From the NCBI RefSeq assembly GCF_902167145.1, contig NC_050102.1:7254850-7318849 (forward strand): a stretch of DNA of 64,000 nucleotides. Reading direction: 5' to 3'. The notes beneath the pieces are model-generated. The model searched no databases. It had not been told where the DNA came from and saw only the letters and a program-made list of their open reading frames with translations. Position numbers and translations under genes: made by a program. Positions 10,679 through 20,646 of this stretch are shown one piece after another; the stretch's first letter is position 1; every line of letters begins with the position of its first letter. This stretch comes from Zea mays (Eukaryota; Streptophyta; Magnoliopsida; Poales; Poaceae).

Positions 10679-11454
10679 ACATAGTACACATAGTAGAATG
10701 TGACCAAAGTAGCTCAGATGACGAATCAGCAGAAGTGTACGCTGCTGAAATGGTTTGGCCAAAGCAGGCCAAATCTTCGGCTTGTGCTTCCTTACAGCCG
10801 GTTCAAAAGAAACGGCAAGAGGAGGTAAAGTTTACATTTAATGTTGGTAAATGTGATAAAATATTTGATGAGTTACTTAAAAATGGCAATATTAAAATAA
10901 ATCACACTGTTCCATCCGCCGACGAGCTAAAACGTCGTGCGTACTGCAAGTGGCATAACTCATTTTCTCATGCCACTAATGATTGTAATGTATTTCGGCG
11001 ACAGATTCAATCGGCCAATAACGAAGGACGATTGAAATTTCAGGAAATGCAGGTGGATACAGAGCCCTTTCCGATGAACATGATTGACTTCGAGGGCAAG
11101 AAAGTCCTGATTCGGCCAAATACAGCCGATAAAGGCAAAGGCAAGGAAACAATCATCGGCAATGCTAAAAAGGTCGATGGGGATTGTAAAGTTTCTTGCA
11201 GGAAAGTGGTGGCCGAGAAGACTCCCGATGGAGGGGAGACCCTGAAGGTGACCATCACAGCCTCCAGCACTGGGGGCAAACGCAGACAGGGAGACAGTTG
11301 CGGGAACCCGTGCTGTGCATCACGGACAGTCCGCCGTCTCGATGCGGACGGTCCGACGCTTCTCCGGACGGTCCGGAGGACTCTGGCGGACGGTCCGGCC
11401 ATGCTCAGGACTCGCAGCGACCACGTACCTTCAAACCATGACGACCAGAGATAG
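10679..11454 (+). pseudogene. gag fragment of the gypsy element, 5' truncated
   Basis: The frame encodes the region downstream of the main gag domain: VYAAEMVWPK, KCDKIFDELLKNGNIKINH and the Zn-knuckle-like YCKWHNSFSHATNDCNVFRR (C-x2-H-x8-C spacing), then VSCRKVVAEKTPDGGETLKV. A frameshift near 11276 moves the true frame to LREPVLCITD...GRSGHAQDSQRPRTFKP, which ends at about 11441. The N-terminal gag domain and start codon are missing, because the duplicated flank is joined here. The frame is also open upstream through the flank to 10435, giving a chimeric ORF whose first 80 codons are hAT-derived. Confidence 0.75.
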
Positions 11455-11492
11455 GTACGTGGAAAACAAATACATTTAAAGCAGCTGGTCGG

Positions 11493-13220
11493 ATGATCAA
11501 GCCTGGCCTGACTTTCGATCAATTGTTGTCTAAATATGTGAAAAAGAAGGCCGGCCCCAGTGACCGGCCACCGAAGCGACCCCGCTCACCCATTCATGAG
11601 CAACATCAGGTCAGGCCGATTGGACCACCTCACCAATCGGAAGAAATGAAAGGTCCTATTGTACAATTGAGACCTAACATGCCAACATGGACCCCTCCAC
11701 CTCCTTATCCATCTATGCCATATCCATACACATACTTACCTCCACCATATGTCCCAAATCAAATGTGGGGCATACCACCATATCCATTTGGAATGCCACA
11801 GTACCCCGCCTGGGGGGCACCCCAAACATCTGTTTTTGATAGGTTGGCGCCGCCAGTGCAAGACCGATTGAGCGCTGCTGAATCCGGTCACCAGGCACAG
11901 GCCCAACAAGATTGCCGGACTACTCGGTCTCCTAGGCCGACCAATCCGGCAGGGGGGCATATGCCTGTAGCAACTCAAAGAACAACAAAAAAGGACATCA
12001 TCAAAATAGGCACTGCAGATGTTGTCATACAGGGAGACAATAAAGGGCCGATGATTTTCGGCGAATCGGCCAACACAACAGAAAAGGATACAGATACCAT
12101 CAAAACAGCCGATCCAAAATACTCCATGCCTCGATGGTGCCCATCGGGATTGACACAATCCCAAAAGAGAAAATTACAGCGCCTAAGAGCAAAGGGGAGC
12201 CAGGAGAAGGAGGCGGAAAAGACATTTAATGACACACATCCACTATACCCGCCACCGCAAAAGAAATGGAGACCAAAGGTCGTCGAGAAAAAACAAACGG
12301 CCACAGAAATAGAAAGTCAACCTGTACCAGGTGCGGACCGTCCGGCCCCCGCGCACGGACCGTCCGCCGTTCACCAGGAAGCCTCTGGACAACCTGCACC
12401 AGGCGCGGACCGTCCGGCCCCCACGTGCGGACCGTCCGCCGTTCACCAGGAGGCCTCCAACGACACGACAACATCAATGGAAGAGGACGACCTGCTGGGA
12501 GAAGACCTGGTCGACTACGAGGCTTCTCCTGAACGCCCAGGTATGGATGTAAATATTATTACATTTTCTGCCGATTGTACTATTATCGGCGACGATGAAC
12601 CTGTTGTTGCCCAGTTTGATTTTGGTCCTAAAGAAGCCGCCTTTACTAAACCAAAAGAATCGGTAAATCATTTAAAGCCGCTCTTCGTGCGCGGCCACAT
12701 TGATGGGATACCGATTGCTAAGATGTTGGTAGATGGAGGGACGGCTGTAAATCTAATGCCTTATTCATTATACAGAAAATTAGGTAAACAAGATGACGAA
12801 CTTGTCAAGACCAACATGACCCTCAGCGGTGTTGGAACTGATAGTTCGATCAAAGCCAGGGGAGTCACGTCCGTTGAATTAACCATCGGGACTAAGACCC
12901 TTGCTGCTGCATTCTTCGTCGCTGATGTAGAAGGAAATTACAGTTTAATCCTAGGCAGAGATTGGATTCACGCCAATCAATGTATACCTTCTACATTACA
13001 TCAAATGCTGATACAATGGGTCGGCGATGACATAGAACAAGTACATGCTGATGTATCGGCCTGCATCGCTGTGGCCGATGCCCCTATACTCTGGACTTAT
13101 GAGACTGCTACATGTCTCACAGGAGTAGATTTTTCTGATTATCAATTCATAAGTATAGATAAGAAAGGTTTCATTCCTGTAATGCTAGAGCCGATGGAGA
13201 ATCGGCTAAATCCTAAATAA
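11493..13220 (+). CDS. gypsy gag C-terminus and aspartic protease
   Basis: 575 codons. The first part is Pro/Gln-rich, with a Pro-Tyr-rich stretch (about residues 65-115). Near residues 265-320 are two repeats of the form GADRPAP..GPSAVHQEAS, which are translated GGACCGTCC palindromes. The protease follows: KPLFVRGHIDGIPIAKMLVD, then GGTAVNLMPYSLYRKLG (active site D-G-G, the Tat variant of D-T/S-G), and later LILGRDWIHANQC. It ends at 13218-13220, seven bases before the next frame. The Met at 11493 is probably internal to the original polyprotein rather than a real start. Confidence 0.75.
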   Translation: MIKPGLTFDQLLSKYVKKKAGPSDRPPKRPRSPIHEQHQVRPIGPPHQSEEMKGPIVQLRPNMPTWTPPPPYPSMPYPYTYLPPPYVPNQMWGIPPYPFGMPQYPAWGAPQTSVFDRLAPPVQDRLSAAESGHQAQAQQDCRTTRSPRPTNPAGGHMPVATQRTTKKDIIKIGTADVVIQGDNKGPMIFGESANTTEKDTDTIKTADPKYSMPRWCPSGLTQSQKRKLQRLRAKGSQEKEAEKTFNDTHPLYPPPQKKWRPKVVEKKQTATEIESQPVPGADRPAPAHGPSAVHQEASGQPAPGADRPAPTCGPSAVHQEASNDTTTSMEEDDLLGEDLVDYEASPERPGMDVNIITFSADCTIIGDDEPVVAQFDFGPKEAAFTKPKESVNHLKPLFVRGHIDGIPIAKMLVDGGTAVNLMPYSLYRKLGKQDDELVKTNMTLSGVGTDSSIKARGVTSVELTIGTKTLAAAFFVADVEGNYSLILGRDWIHANQCIPSTLHQMLIQWVGDDIEQVHADVSACIAVADAPILWTYETATCLTGVDFSDYQFISIDKKGFIPVMLEPMENRLNPK

Positions 13221-13226
13221 AGTTAA

Positions 13227-14570
13227 ATGATGAATACACACAAAGTTCATGAGTCTTTGGTCACGGACAGTTCGGCCGCCAAGGCCGGATGGTCTGGTCT
13301 TTCACAAAAGAGTTCGGACTTTAAGACCGAACATCTACCACAGCGAAAGGACAGTATTACGGATGATCCGGTCCCCGAGACCGGAAAGTCCGCCATCACA
13401 CAAAGATCATCTGATTCCTCTGTGGGGGACATGATAGAGGAATTCAGAGATCTTGATAAACTAGGACAGGGGTTTACATCGGCCGATCCTTTGGAGGAGA
13501 TTGACATAGGAGATGGTAAAACTTCAAGGCCGACTTTTGTAAACAAGACCCTGGAGACAGATTCTAGAAATGAGATGATCGGTCTATTGAAGGAATATTC
13601 AGATTGCTTTGCTTGGAATTATACTGAGATGCCTGGATTAAGCCGAGAGATCGTAGAGCATTGGCTGCCTATTAAATCTGGTTTCAGACCTTTCAAGCAA
13701 AGAGCTAGAACATTTCGTCCGGATCTTCTCCCACGCATCAAGGACGAAATCCACCGGCTGCTAGAAGCTGATTTTATCAGACCTTGCAGATACGCAGAGT
13801 GGGTCTCCAATATTGTGCCGGTGGAGAAGAAGGAGACAGGTAAACTTAGAGTATGCATTGATTTTCGCAATTTAAATAGAGCAACTCCTAAAGACGAATA
13901 TCCCATGCCCATAGCCGACACATTAATCAATAATGCATCAGGAAATAGAATTATTAGCTTCCTTGATGGTAATGCCGGATATAATCAGATTTTCATGGCC
14001 GAAGAAGATGCGTCTAAAACGGCCTTTATATGTCCAGGCTTCATTGGTTTATTTGAGTGGGTTGTCATGACATTTGGTCTGAAAAATGCTGGTGCTACTT
14101 ATCAGAAGGCTATGAATTTGATCTTCCATGAATTGTTAGGAAACACTGTGGAAGTTTACATTGATGATATTGTAGTCAAATCGGCTGAGTTTAGTTCTCA
14201 TATAGCTGATTTGCGTAAGGCCTTTGATAAAATGCGTCAGTATGGTTTGAAAATGAACCCACGTAAATGTGCTTTTGGAGTGTCGGCTGGTAAGTTTTTA
14301 GAATTTGTCATACATGAACATGGTATAGAGATAGACCCTGACCGAATTAAGTCTATTCGGAATGTGGGGCCTCCGACCTGTAAAGTCGAGGTACAGAGGT
14401 TCCTCGGCAAGGTGAATTATTTACGAAGGTTTATTTCTAACCTAGCCGGGAAGATTGATGCGTTTACCCCTATTCTTCGGCTTAAGAATGATGCCGAATT
14501 CGCTTGGGGGCAGAACAGCAAGAAGCATTTGATCTTATCAAAAAATACTTATCTTCGGCTCCCGTATTAA
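13227..14570 (+). CDS. gypsy reverse transcriptase (frame broken at the C-terminal end)
   Basis: The RT domain covers about residues 150-340 of 447: FRPFKQRARTFRPDLLPRIK, RVCIDFRNLNRATPKDEYPM, SFLDGNAGYNQIFMAEED, FGLKNAGATYQKAMN and the catalytic YIDDIVVKS. The connection region (VQRFLGKVNYLRRFI) follows. At about 14508, in a run of G, one base is missing relative to the expected frame, so the last 20 codons are out of frame and the RNase H part continues in the frame of the next entry. The N-terminal 100 residues include degenerate GGACNGTCC-derived codons. Confidence 0.8.
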   Translation: MMNTHKVHESLVTDSSAAKAGWSGLSQKSSDFKTEHLPQRKDSITDDPVPETGKSAITQRSSDSSVGDMIEEFRDLDKLGQGFTSADPLEEIDIGDGKTSRPTFVNKTLETDSRNEMIGLLKEYSDCFAWNYTEMPGLSREIVEHWLPIKSGFRPFKQRARTFRPDLLPRIKDEIHRLLEADFIRPCRYAEWVSNIVPVEKKETGKLRVCIDFRNLNRATPKDEYPMPIADTLINNASGNRIISFLDGNAGYNQIFMAEEDASKTAFICPGFIGLFEWVVMTFGLKNAGATYQKAMNLIFHELLGNTVEVYIDDIVVKSAEFSSHIADLRKAFDKMRQYGLKMNPRKCAFGVSAGKFLEFVIHEHGIEIDPDRIKSIRNVGPPTCKVEVQRFLGKVNYLRRFISNLAGKIDAFTPILRLKNDAEFAWGQNSKKHLILSKNTYLRLPY

Positions 14571-15622
14571 AAGCACCACAAGCAGGAGTGCCATTTCGAT
14601 TATACAATGCAGCTGAGGATAAGGTCATTGGGGCTGTTCTGACACAAGAAACTGAGGGGAAGGAGCATGTGGTGGCATATCTAAGCCGAAGGTTGGTGGA
14701 TGCTGAAACAAGGTACACTTTTATTGAAAAATTATGCTTATGCTTGTTTTACGCATGCACCAAATGTAGATGTTATTTAATGTCTAGTCATTGCACTGTT
14801 TCTGGTCAAGCCGATGTGATCAAATACATGTTGCATAACCCAATTATGAGTGGTAGAATTGGTAAGTGGGCTTATGCACTAATAGAATATGACTTGGCCT
14901 ATGAACCATTGAAATCTATGAAAGGCCAAGTCGTAGCGGATTTCATTGTAGAACATCGGGTTAATGATATTCATGAGCTAGACATGTCATACCTCACTAT
15001 TACTCCTTGGACTTTATATTTTGATGGATCGGTTTGCAATGAAGGGCAAGGAATTGGCATTGTACTTGTTTCACCAAGTAATGTCTCCTTTGACTTCTCT
15101 AGCCGATTGAAAACTTATTGCACTAATAATCAAGCTGAATATGAGGCCCTCCTATTCGGTTTAGAACTTTTAAATGGTATGGGAGTAAAACATGTGATAG
15201 TATTTGGTGATTCTCAGCTGGTTGTCCAACAAGTGTTAGAAGAATATCAATGTTTTGATGGTACTCTAAATAGTTACCTTGAGAAATGTTGGAGCATAAT
15301 CCATTCTTTTGACGAATTCAGTATTCGGCATATCTCTAGAGTTGAGAATCATAGAGCTAATGATTTGGCACAAGATGCATCAGGTTATCGGATAAAGAGA
15401 GGGAAGTTTCACAAAACTGAAAATCTGATAACCAGTGCAAAGCCAAATTCCCAGGTCGCGACGCCGGACCGTCCGGGGTTACCAGAAATGTTCTTTTCAT
15501 TAATTCGGCTGACAATGAAGCCGATGCAAGTGATTGGAGGACACCTATACTTAATTATTTACGAAATCCCAATATCAGGACAGATAAGAACATTCGGCGA
15601 ACAGCTTTCAAGTATGTTTTGA
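14504..15622 (+). CDS. gypsy RNase H and second (archaeal-type) RNase H
   Basis: This continues the RT reading after the shift: AFDLIKKYLSSAPVLKAP, FRLYNAAEDKVIGAVLTQE, VAYLSRRLVDAETRY is the normal gypsy RNase H. A second RNase H begins at about residue 165 with LYFDGSVCNEGQGIGIVLVS, TNNQAEYEALLFGLELL, VFGDSQLVVQQV and HRANDLAQDAS, carrying the D-E-D-D residues of active RNase H. The dual arrangement is characteristic of the Tat lineage. From about 15485 the frame is again shifted: the expected linker continues in the frame of the integrase entry, so the last 45 codons here are spurious. Confidence 0.75.
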   Translation: MGAEQQEAFDLIKKYLSSAPVLKAPQAGVPFRLYNAAEDKVIGAVLTQETEGKEHVVAYLSRRLVDAETRYTFIEKLCLCLFYACTKCRCYLMSSHCTVSGQADVIKYMLHNPIMSGRIGKWAYALIEYDLAYEPLKSMKGQVVADFIVEHRVNDIHELDMSYLTITPWTLYFDGSVCNEGQGIGIVLVSPSNVSFDFSSRLKTYCTNNQAEYEALLFGLELLNGMGVKHVIVFGDSQLVVQQVLEEYQCFDGTLNSYLEKCWSIIHSFDEFSIRHISRVENHRANDLAQDASGYRIKRGKFHKTENLITSAKPNSQVATPDRPGLPEMFFSLIRLTMKPMQVIGGHLYLIIYEIPISGQIRTFGEQLSSMF

Positions 15623-16791
15623 TGAGTGATGAACTTTACCGCCAAACAGTCAATGACATCCTGCTTAAGTGCTTGGGCCCAGATGACGCTATGTTAGCCA
15701 TGGCCGAAGTACATGAGGGAATTTGTGGTACTCATCAATCAGCTCCAAAGATGAAGTGGTTGTTGCGAAGGTCTGGTTTTTATTGGCCTAGTATGATAGC
15801 TGACTGTTTCAAGTACTACAAGGGTTGCCAAGTGTGTCAAAAATTCGGCGACCTACAGTTGGTCCCTGCAGCCGAATTACATCCTATCATCAAGCCTTGG
15901 CCGTTCAGAGGATGGGGATTAGACTTTATTGGAGAAATTCATCCTTCATCATCAAAGGGGCATCGGTTTGTGTTAGTTGCCACTAACTACTTCACCAAAT
16001 GGACTGAAGCCGTTGCTCTAAAGAACATGACACACAAGGAGGTAATTGAGTTTATAACTGAGCATATCATTCATAGATTCGGCATTCCCCAGACCTTAAC
16101 TACAGATTAAGGTACTTCTTTTATGTCAAAGGAGGTACGTGAATTTGCTGAATTATACAGAATTAAGCTGCTTGATTCATCTCCATATTATGCTCAGGCC
16201 AATGGTCAGGCCGAGTCTAGCAATAGGACATTGATTAATTTGATAAAAAAGAAAATATCCGATAATCCTAAACATTGGCATAAGATTTTGTCTGAGCCTT
16301 TATGGGCTCATAGAATATCTAAACATAGGGCTACTAAAGTATCTCCTTTTGAGCTTGTCTATGGGCAGGAAGCAGTGTTGCCTGTGGAAATAAGTTTGAA
16401 TGCTGTCAGGTTCGCTAGACAGAATGATCTAACTGCTACTGATTATTATGATTCAATGATGGATAATATTGATGAGGTGACCGACAAAAGGATGATAGCT
16501 TTGGGAGCAATAGAAAAGGACAAAATCATGGTAGCCAGGGCCTACAACAAGAAGGTCAAAGCAAAATCATTTCAAGTAGGGGACCTGGTGTGGAAGACCA
16601 TTCTGCCTCTAAGAAATAGAGACCGAAAGTTCGGGAAATGGTCACCAAGCTGGGAAGGTCCTTATAAGGTAAAACAGGTGATGTCTGGCAACGCCTATTT
16701 GCTACAAACATTGCAAGGCAAGGGCTTGCCTAAGGCTTTGAATGGGCGTTTCCTCAAACAGTACCATCCTAGTATGTGGCAAGATGCCTAA
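15619..16791 (+). pseudogene. gypsy integrase with one premature stop
   Basis: The HHCC-type zinc-binding domain (H at EVHEGICGTHQ, then CQVCQKFGD) is followed by the DDE core: WGLDFIGEIHPSSSKGHRFV with the first Asp, and TLTTD with the second, followed immediately by TAA at 16108-16110 where Gln would be expected. The same frame resumes at 16111 with GTSFMSKEVREFAEL, AQANGQAESSNRTLINLIKK (third acidic residue) and the C-terminal KWSPSWEGPYKVKQV domain. The frame is otherwise intact over 390 codons, so a single base change probably inactivated it. Confidence 0.85.
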
Positions 16792-16845
16792 GAGAACCGA
16801 TGTAATCACATCGAGTTAGTTGCTTTTGGTTTGCTCAGCTCCACC

Positions 16846-16862
16846 AAAAGGCAGGGGGCATA
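16846..16862 (+). promoter_or_regulatory. polypurine tract
   Basis: aaaaggcagggggcata immediately precedes the TGTTGAGC start of the 3' LTR; it is the plus-strand priming site of the gypsy element. Confidence 0.75.
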
Positions 16863-17517
16863 TGTTGAGCACCAAAATGAGCGGGCGGACGGTCCGGCCC
16901 TGAGGCCGGACGGTCCGCGGTCCGGACAGTCCGCGCCTGTGGGCCGGACGGTCCGCGCTTGCGCAGAGCAGTTTAGGGTTCCGAGTTTTGTGCTATGATT
17001 ATTGGCTAGATTCGCGGAATTAACTCGGAATCTAGTCGTGTAAAGGGTCCAGCCCCCCTCCTCTATATAAAGAGAGGTCTACGGCCGATTTGTAATCAAC
17101 AATCGAATCAATACAACTTCTACTCGCATTTATTTCCAGTACAATTAGGAGTAGTTTTAGTCTAGTTCTAGTTTAGCTTCTCAATCCCTAAATTCTTCGC
17201 CTCTCTTCGACTCTACGCCGATTAGAGGAGTCTAGGTCGGCCGGCCCGAGCCTAGACAACCCCTAGGATCTCTCCTCCCCGACGGGGTCCCTCCCGGGAG
17301 CGAGATCCAGGCGCCGCCGGCGATCTTCCGCCGCCCCTGCACACGCGCGGACCGTCCGGCCCTAGGGCGCGGACCGTCCGGACGTCAGGCAGGAAACCCT
17401 AGCCCCTGCGCCAGGTCGCGGACCGTCCGGCCCCAGGCCGCGGACCGTCCGCGCCTGACCAGAGAGCACCGCCGCCGGTTCTTCTTGAGTATTTGGCGCT
17501 CCAAAAAAGCGTCAACA
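16863..17517 (+). repeat. 3' LTR of the rearranged gypsy element (655 bp)
   Basis: TGTTGAGC...GTCAACA, followed by TSD attat at 17518-17522. Seven bases longer than the first LTR because of an extra cgcggtc-type insertion near 16917. TATA box ctatataaag at 17062-17071. Confidence 0.9.
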
Positions 17518-17865
17518 ATTATGTTTTTGATAAAACTACAAAATAGTTATCTTTCCGACTATAGTTTATCGTTTTCGATCGTTTTCAAATAACCGACAAT
17601 TCCGATCCCGTATTTCGACCGTTGGTTTTCGTTTTCGTCCCGACCAAAAAATATGAAAAGAAAAACAATTTAGCTGTTTTTTCGATTGTTTTCGACCGTT
17701 TTTCTTCCCTACCGTCGGCTCGTAGCAGTTTTCTTACATCTCACAGCAGCTTAAGATTTCAGGAGTCTGCAGCATTATGCGTGCGTTCAGCATTATATAG
17801 ATTTGCCAGTGGATCGGTCCAAACTCCAAAGGATATATCTGGTCATCTGGATATGGCTCGACGAC
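17518..17865. repeat. 348-bp flank, copy 2 (original right flank)
   Basis: Matches 10331-10678 throughout by eye and continues into unique DNA after 17865. It contains the right end of the Ac/Ds-like remnant (to about 17711). Confidence 0.9.
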
Positions 17866-17898
17866 CACCACTAGCCATGCGTTCTAGTCGTTCAATTC

Positions 17899-18294
17899 TA
17901 GGGATGGATCCGGATATTTATTCGGATGTCAGATTTTTGGTCTTCTTTTTTTGATAGTGAACAAATAATATATAGAATTTGCTATATAAATTTATATTCT
18001 TGTTTTTAGCATTGAGGCTATCAATCTTCACAAAAAATAAACATTAAATTCGTTCTATATCTTTTTAAATAATTGATATAAAATTCGGATGTCTATCCGA
18101 ATACAGATTCGGATGTTTTTTCACTTTTTTTGTTGTAGGGAGAAAATAATGTACATAAAAAATATATAAAAATTTATTTAAATACTTCATAATATTCTTA
18201 ATAACATTGCCAAAAATTAGCTTTAAATTCTATGTATATCTATGCTAAAATATTAGATTTATGATACAAATCGGATGTTTTAGGAACATCCCTA
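17899..18294. mobile_element. hAT MITE (396 bp)
   Basis: The terminal inverted repeats tagggatg/catcccta are flanked by a perfect 8-bp duplication ttcaattc (17891-17898 and 18295-18302). The inside is AT-rich with repeated tcggatgt phrases near both ends and no coding capacity. Confidence 0.85.
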
Positions 18295-18686
18295 TTCAAT
18301 TCATAGATAGGTAGATGCAAGCTGAATCACGTGTGCCACTTTTTATCCCCGGTGTGAAACATGTCGGCTGACTGATGACCAGCACCAGCACCACCAGCAG
18401 TGGGAAAAGCCCGCCACCACCTTTCCGGCGAAGACGACAGGGTGCTCTCGCTCGCTCTCACTGAAAGCGAGGATAATGCACCGCATCTTATTATAGGACG
18501 GCGAAAGCAAGCCGAGCAACAACCACCACGTACGAGAAGATAACCCAGCAGGTCACTTGCAGAGAATTCAGATCTAGCTTGCAGGGACGATAAACACCGA
18601 TGACCACCGACGTAACACAGATTGAGAATTTCATCCATCCATCCATCAGCAAAAGCACCCAAACTGTTCAAAAAAAAACCCTAAAT

Positions 18687-18973
18687 TGCTCTGTTTGGAT
18701 GTCGATATTGAAGAGGATGAAATTGAATTAGGTTAAATACTAAATCTAGCATGATATTAAAATAAGATGTAATTCTAATTCTATTGTTTAGATGTCACAT
18801 AATTGTAGTTCGAAATTATACGGTCTAATTTCATACAGTACCGAGAGATGAGTCTTTGTATCAGAAGAGAGGGTTTCTAGTTATAGTCTAATTCCTAAAA
18901 ATTAGATATCTGATTCCAAATCTCAATTTCACGTGCAACCAAATAACAGAATTTAGGCATCCAAACGAAAGTA
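18687..18973. mobile_element. Tourist-like (PIF/Harbinger) MITE
   Basis: The ends ctctgtttggatgtc and gcatccaaacgaaag are imperfect inverted repeats of the 'TGTTTGG' type. The target duplication is not clear, so borders are approximate. Confidence 0.45.
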
Positions 18974-19134
18974 TATATGTTCTTGACGTGTTAACTTTCT
19001 GTTCGTGTATAGGCTAGGAGTGCGCTAGCTCTCTCAGTTCAGTGGAGCTAGACCAAAACTAAAAGTCCCTAGGATAGTGGTTGAGAAGCTTCTAAACTTA
19101 AGTGGCTGTTAATTGGTGTCCTATGACTTGACTA

Positions 19135-19262
19135 GCAGGAGTGATAATAAACTCTAAATTTTACGCTATAAAATTTAAGGATCGAATCGTATTAGGATTG
19201 AACTCTATTACTATTTAATTTTTGAACTAAAATTTATTAAGAGCCCTAAATTTTTGTGTAGG
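19135..19262. repeat. degenerate copy of the small hAT MITE at 19765
   Basis: aggagtgataataaactcta, then aattttacgctataaaattt, aaggat..., and gaactaaaatttatt...gccct match the order and spacing of 19765-19894. No target duplication was found. Confidence 0.45.
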
Positions 19263-19764
19263 AAATCAAGAAGGCTGCCACCTGAATATGATACGATGCT
19301 GACCCGCACTCACGAACGCAGCCAATGGTGGCACACCGATTTGCTGTGGACCGACTCTCTCTCTCTCTCTCAAATTCCTGCTTTCCAGCTGAAGAAGATC
19401 GCCATCGCACTAAAGCAAGGTATGCTATTTGCTAAGCTGATGTGGCACACATATAGCGCGTGTTCTCAGAAGAACAGGGTTTGGCCACTATGCCGACTCA
19501 AAGCCCACACACCACCATTGCTAGCTGCACACAAAAGCTAGCATGTTGCACCGCCGCCCATTCACCCTTTTGAACTCCGAAAATGGAAGTAAAAGAGGAT
19601 GGAGCCTCGCCCTCGGTTTTCTGATGATGAGAACACCGGCTAGTGGTTACCACAAAAGACCACCATGTGCTTCTTACCAAAATCTCCATTAAGCCTAGTT
19701 CGGTTATTCTCACATTTGGATTAGAGTGGATTGAGTAGGATTGATACATATTTTTACTTGTTAT

Positions 19765-19922
19765 TAGGGGTGACAATGGTATCTAAATTTTACACTATAA
19801 TATTTAAGGATTAGATTGGATTAGGATCGGACACTATTTTTATTCATTTTTGAACTAAAATTTATTTATGGCCCTACCATTTTGTGGAGACGCATTTATA
19901 TCATAATTAATTACCACCTCTA
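19765..19922. mobile_element. 158-bp hAT MITE
   Basis: Ends taggggtgacaatgg and attaccacctcta, with perfect 8-bp duplication cttgttat at 19757-19764 and 19923-19930. It interrupts an older element whose halves (cctagttcggttattc... and ...gaatagg) lie on either side. Confidence 0.75.
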
Positions 19923-20573
19923 CTTGTTATGGATTTAAACTGATTCAATCACATCCAATCCATATGGATTAACATCAAACAGAATAGGCAAAATTATAAT
20001 CTCAAACTGGCACTAAACAGACAAAATAAGTTAGATTATATAATATGGGCAGATTATAATCTCAAACAAACATGCAAAATTCTTGACTTTTAGTGTCGGT
20101 TATTCAGAAGAACCAGCACTAAACTGATTTTGGCTGAAAATCCAATTGATCTTGAGAGAATGAGAAAGATATTTAGCACTGATTCTATAAAAAAAATCGG
20201 TACTGAATCTCTTAGTACTGTTTTTGTCTTGAACCTAATATTGGTTGTTTGTTTCAACCGGTACTAATATCCTTTGGACGGGCTAAATATTTTAAATCGG
20301 CACAGAAGGCTAGTATCAATACCGGTTTTTAAACAATCGGAATAAATGTTGTTGGACACAAACCCTATTCTTTAATATTATATTAGTACATGTTTTAAAA
20401 CAACTGAACAAATATTGATGGATTGAAGCCTTAAGTGGAAGAGAGAGAAGGAAGAGGAGCTATTAGTGCCTGTCCAATTCACCATGTATGCGATGCTCGA
20501 TTTAGTACATGTTTTAATTCACCTTTGTTGAGCCAGCATCTACTAGACTAGAGTGAGCTAGCGTATCGGTGGC

Positions 20574-20580
20574 TATATAA
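20574..20580 (+). promoter_or_regulatory. TATA box of carboxylesterase A
   Basis: tatataa lies 67 bp before the first ATG (20647), leaving room for a transcription start near 20605 and a short leader. Confidence 0.6.
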
Positions 20581-20646
20581 GTCCGCTTATGTTTCAGAAG
20601 AGAAGTGTCTTCCTGTGACTCAGAGTAAATTAAAGGATACGTGTAT

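Larger units (their letters stand above)
9683..17517 (+). mobile_element. rearranged Tat-lineage Ty3/gypsy element
   Basis: Two near-identical LTRs (9683-10330 and 16863-17517) bracket gag-protease-RT-RNase H-integrase on the + strand. Instead of a primer-binding site and gag start, the first LTR is followed by 348 bp of the element's right flank, and the internal region then begins mid-gag at 10679. Five-base TSDs attat lie before and after the first LTR (9678-9682, 10331-10335) and after the second (17518-17522). A second, archaeal-type RNase H domain supports the Tat lineage. Frameshifts and a stop codon make it defective. Confidence 0.85.
18303..20570. other. intergenic, MITE-rich DNA upstream of carboxylesterase A
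   Basis: No convincing gene. Contents: a Tourist-like element (18687-18973), two related small hAT elements (19135-19262, 19765-19922), a (CT) run near 19358-19371, and sequence with agtgtcggtt/accagcactaa and accggtactaa phrases at 20096-20350 that resembles a common grass MITE. A 114-codon frame at 18327-18671 on - has no recognisable motif. Confidence 0.5.
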
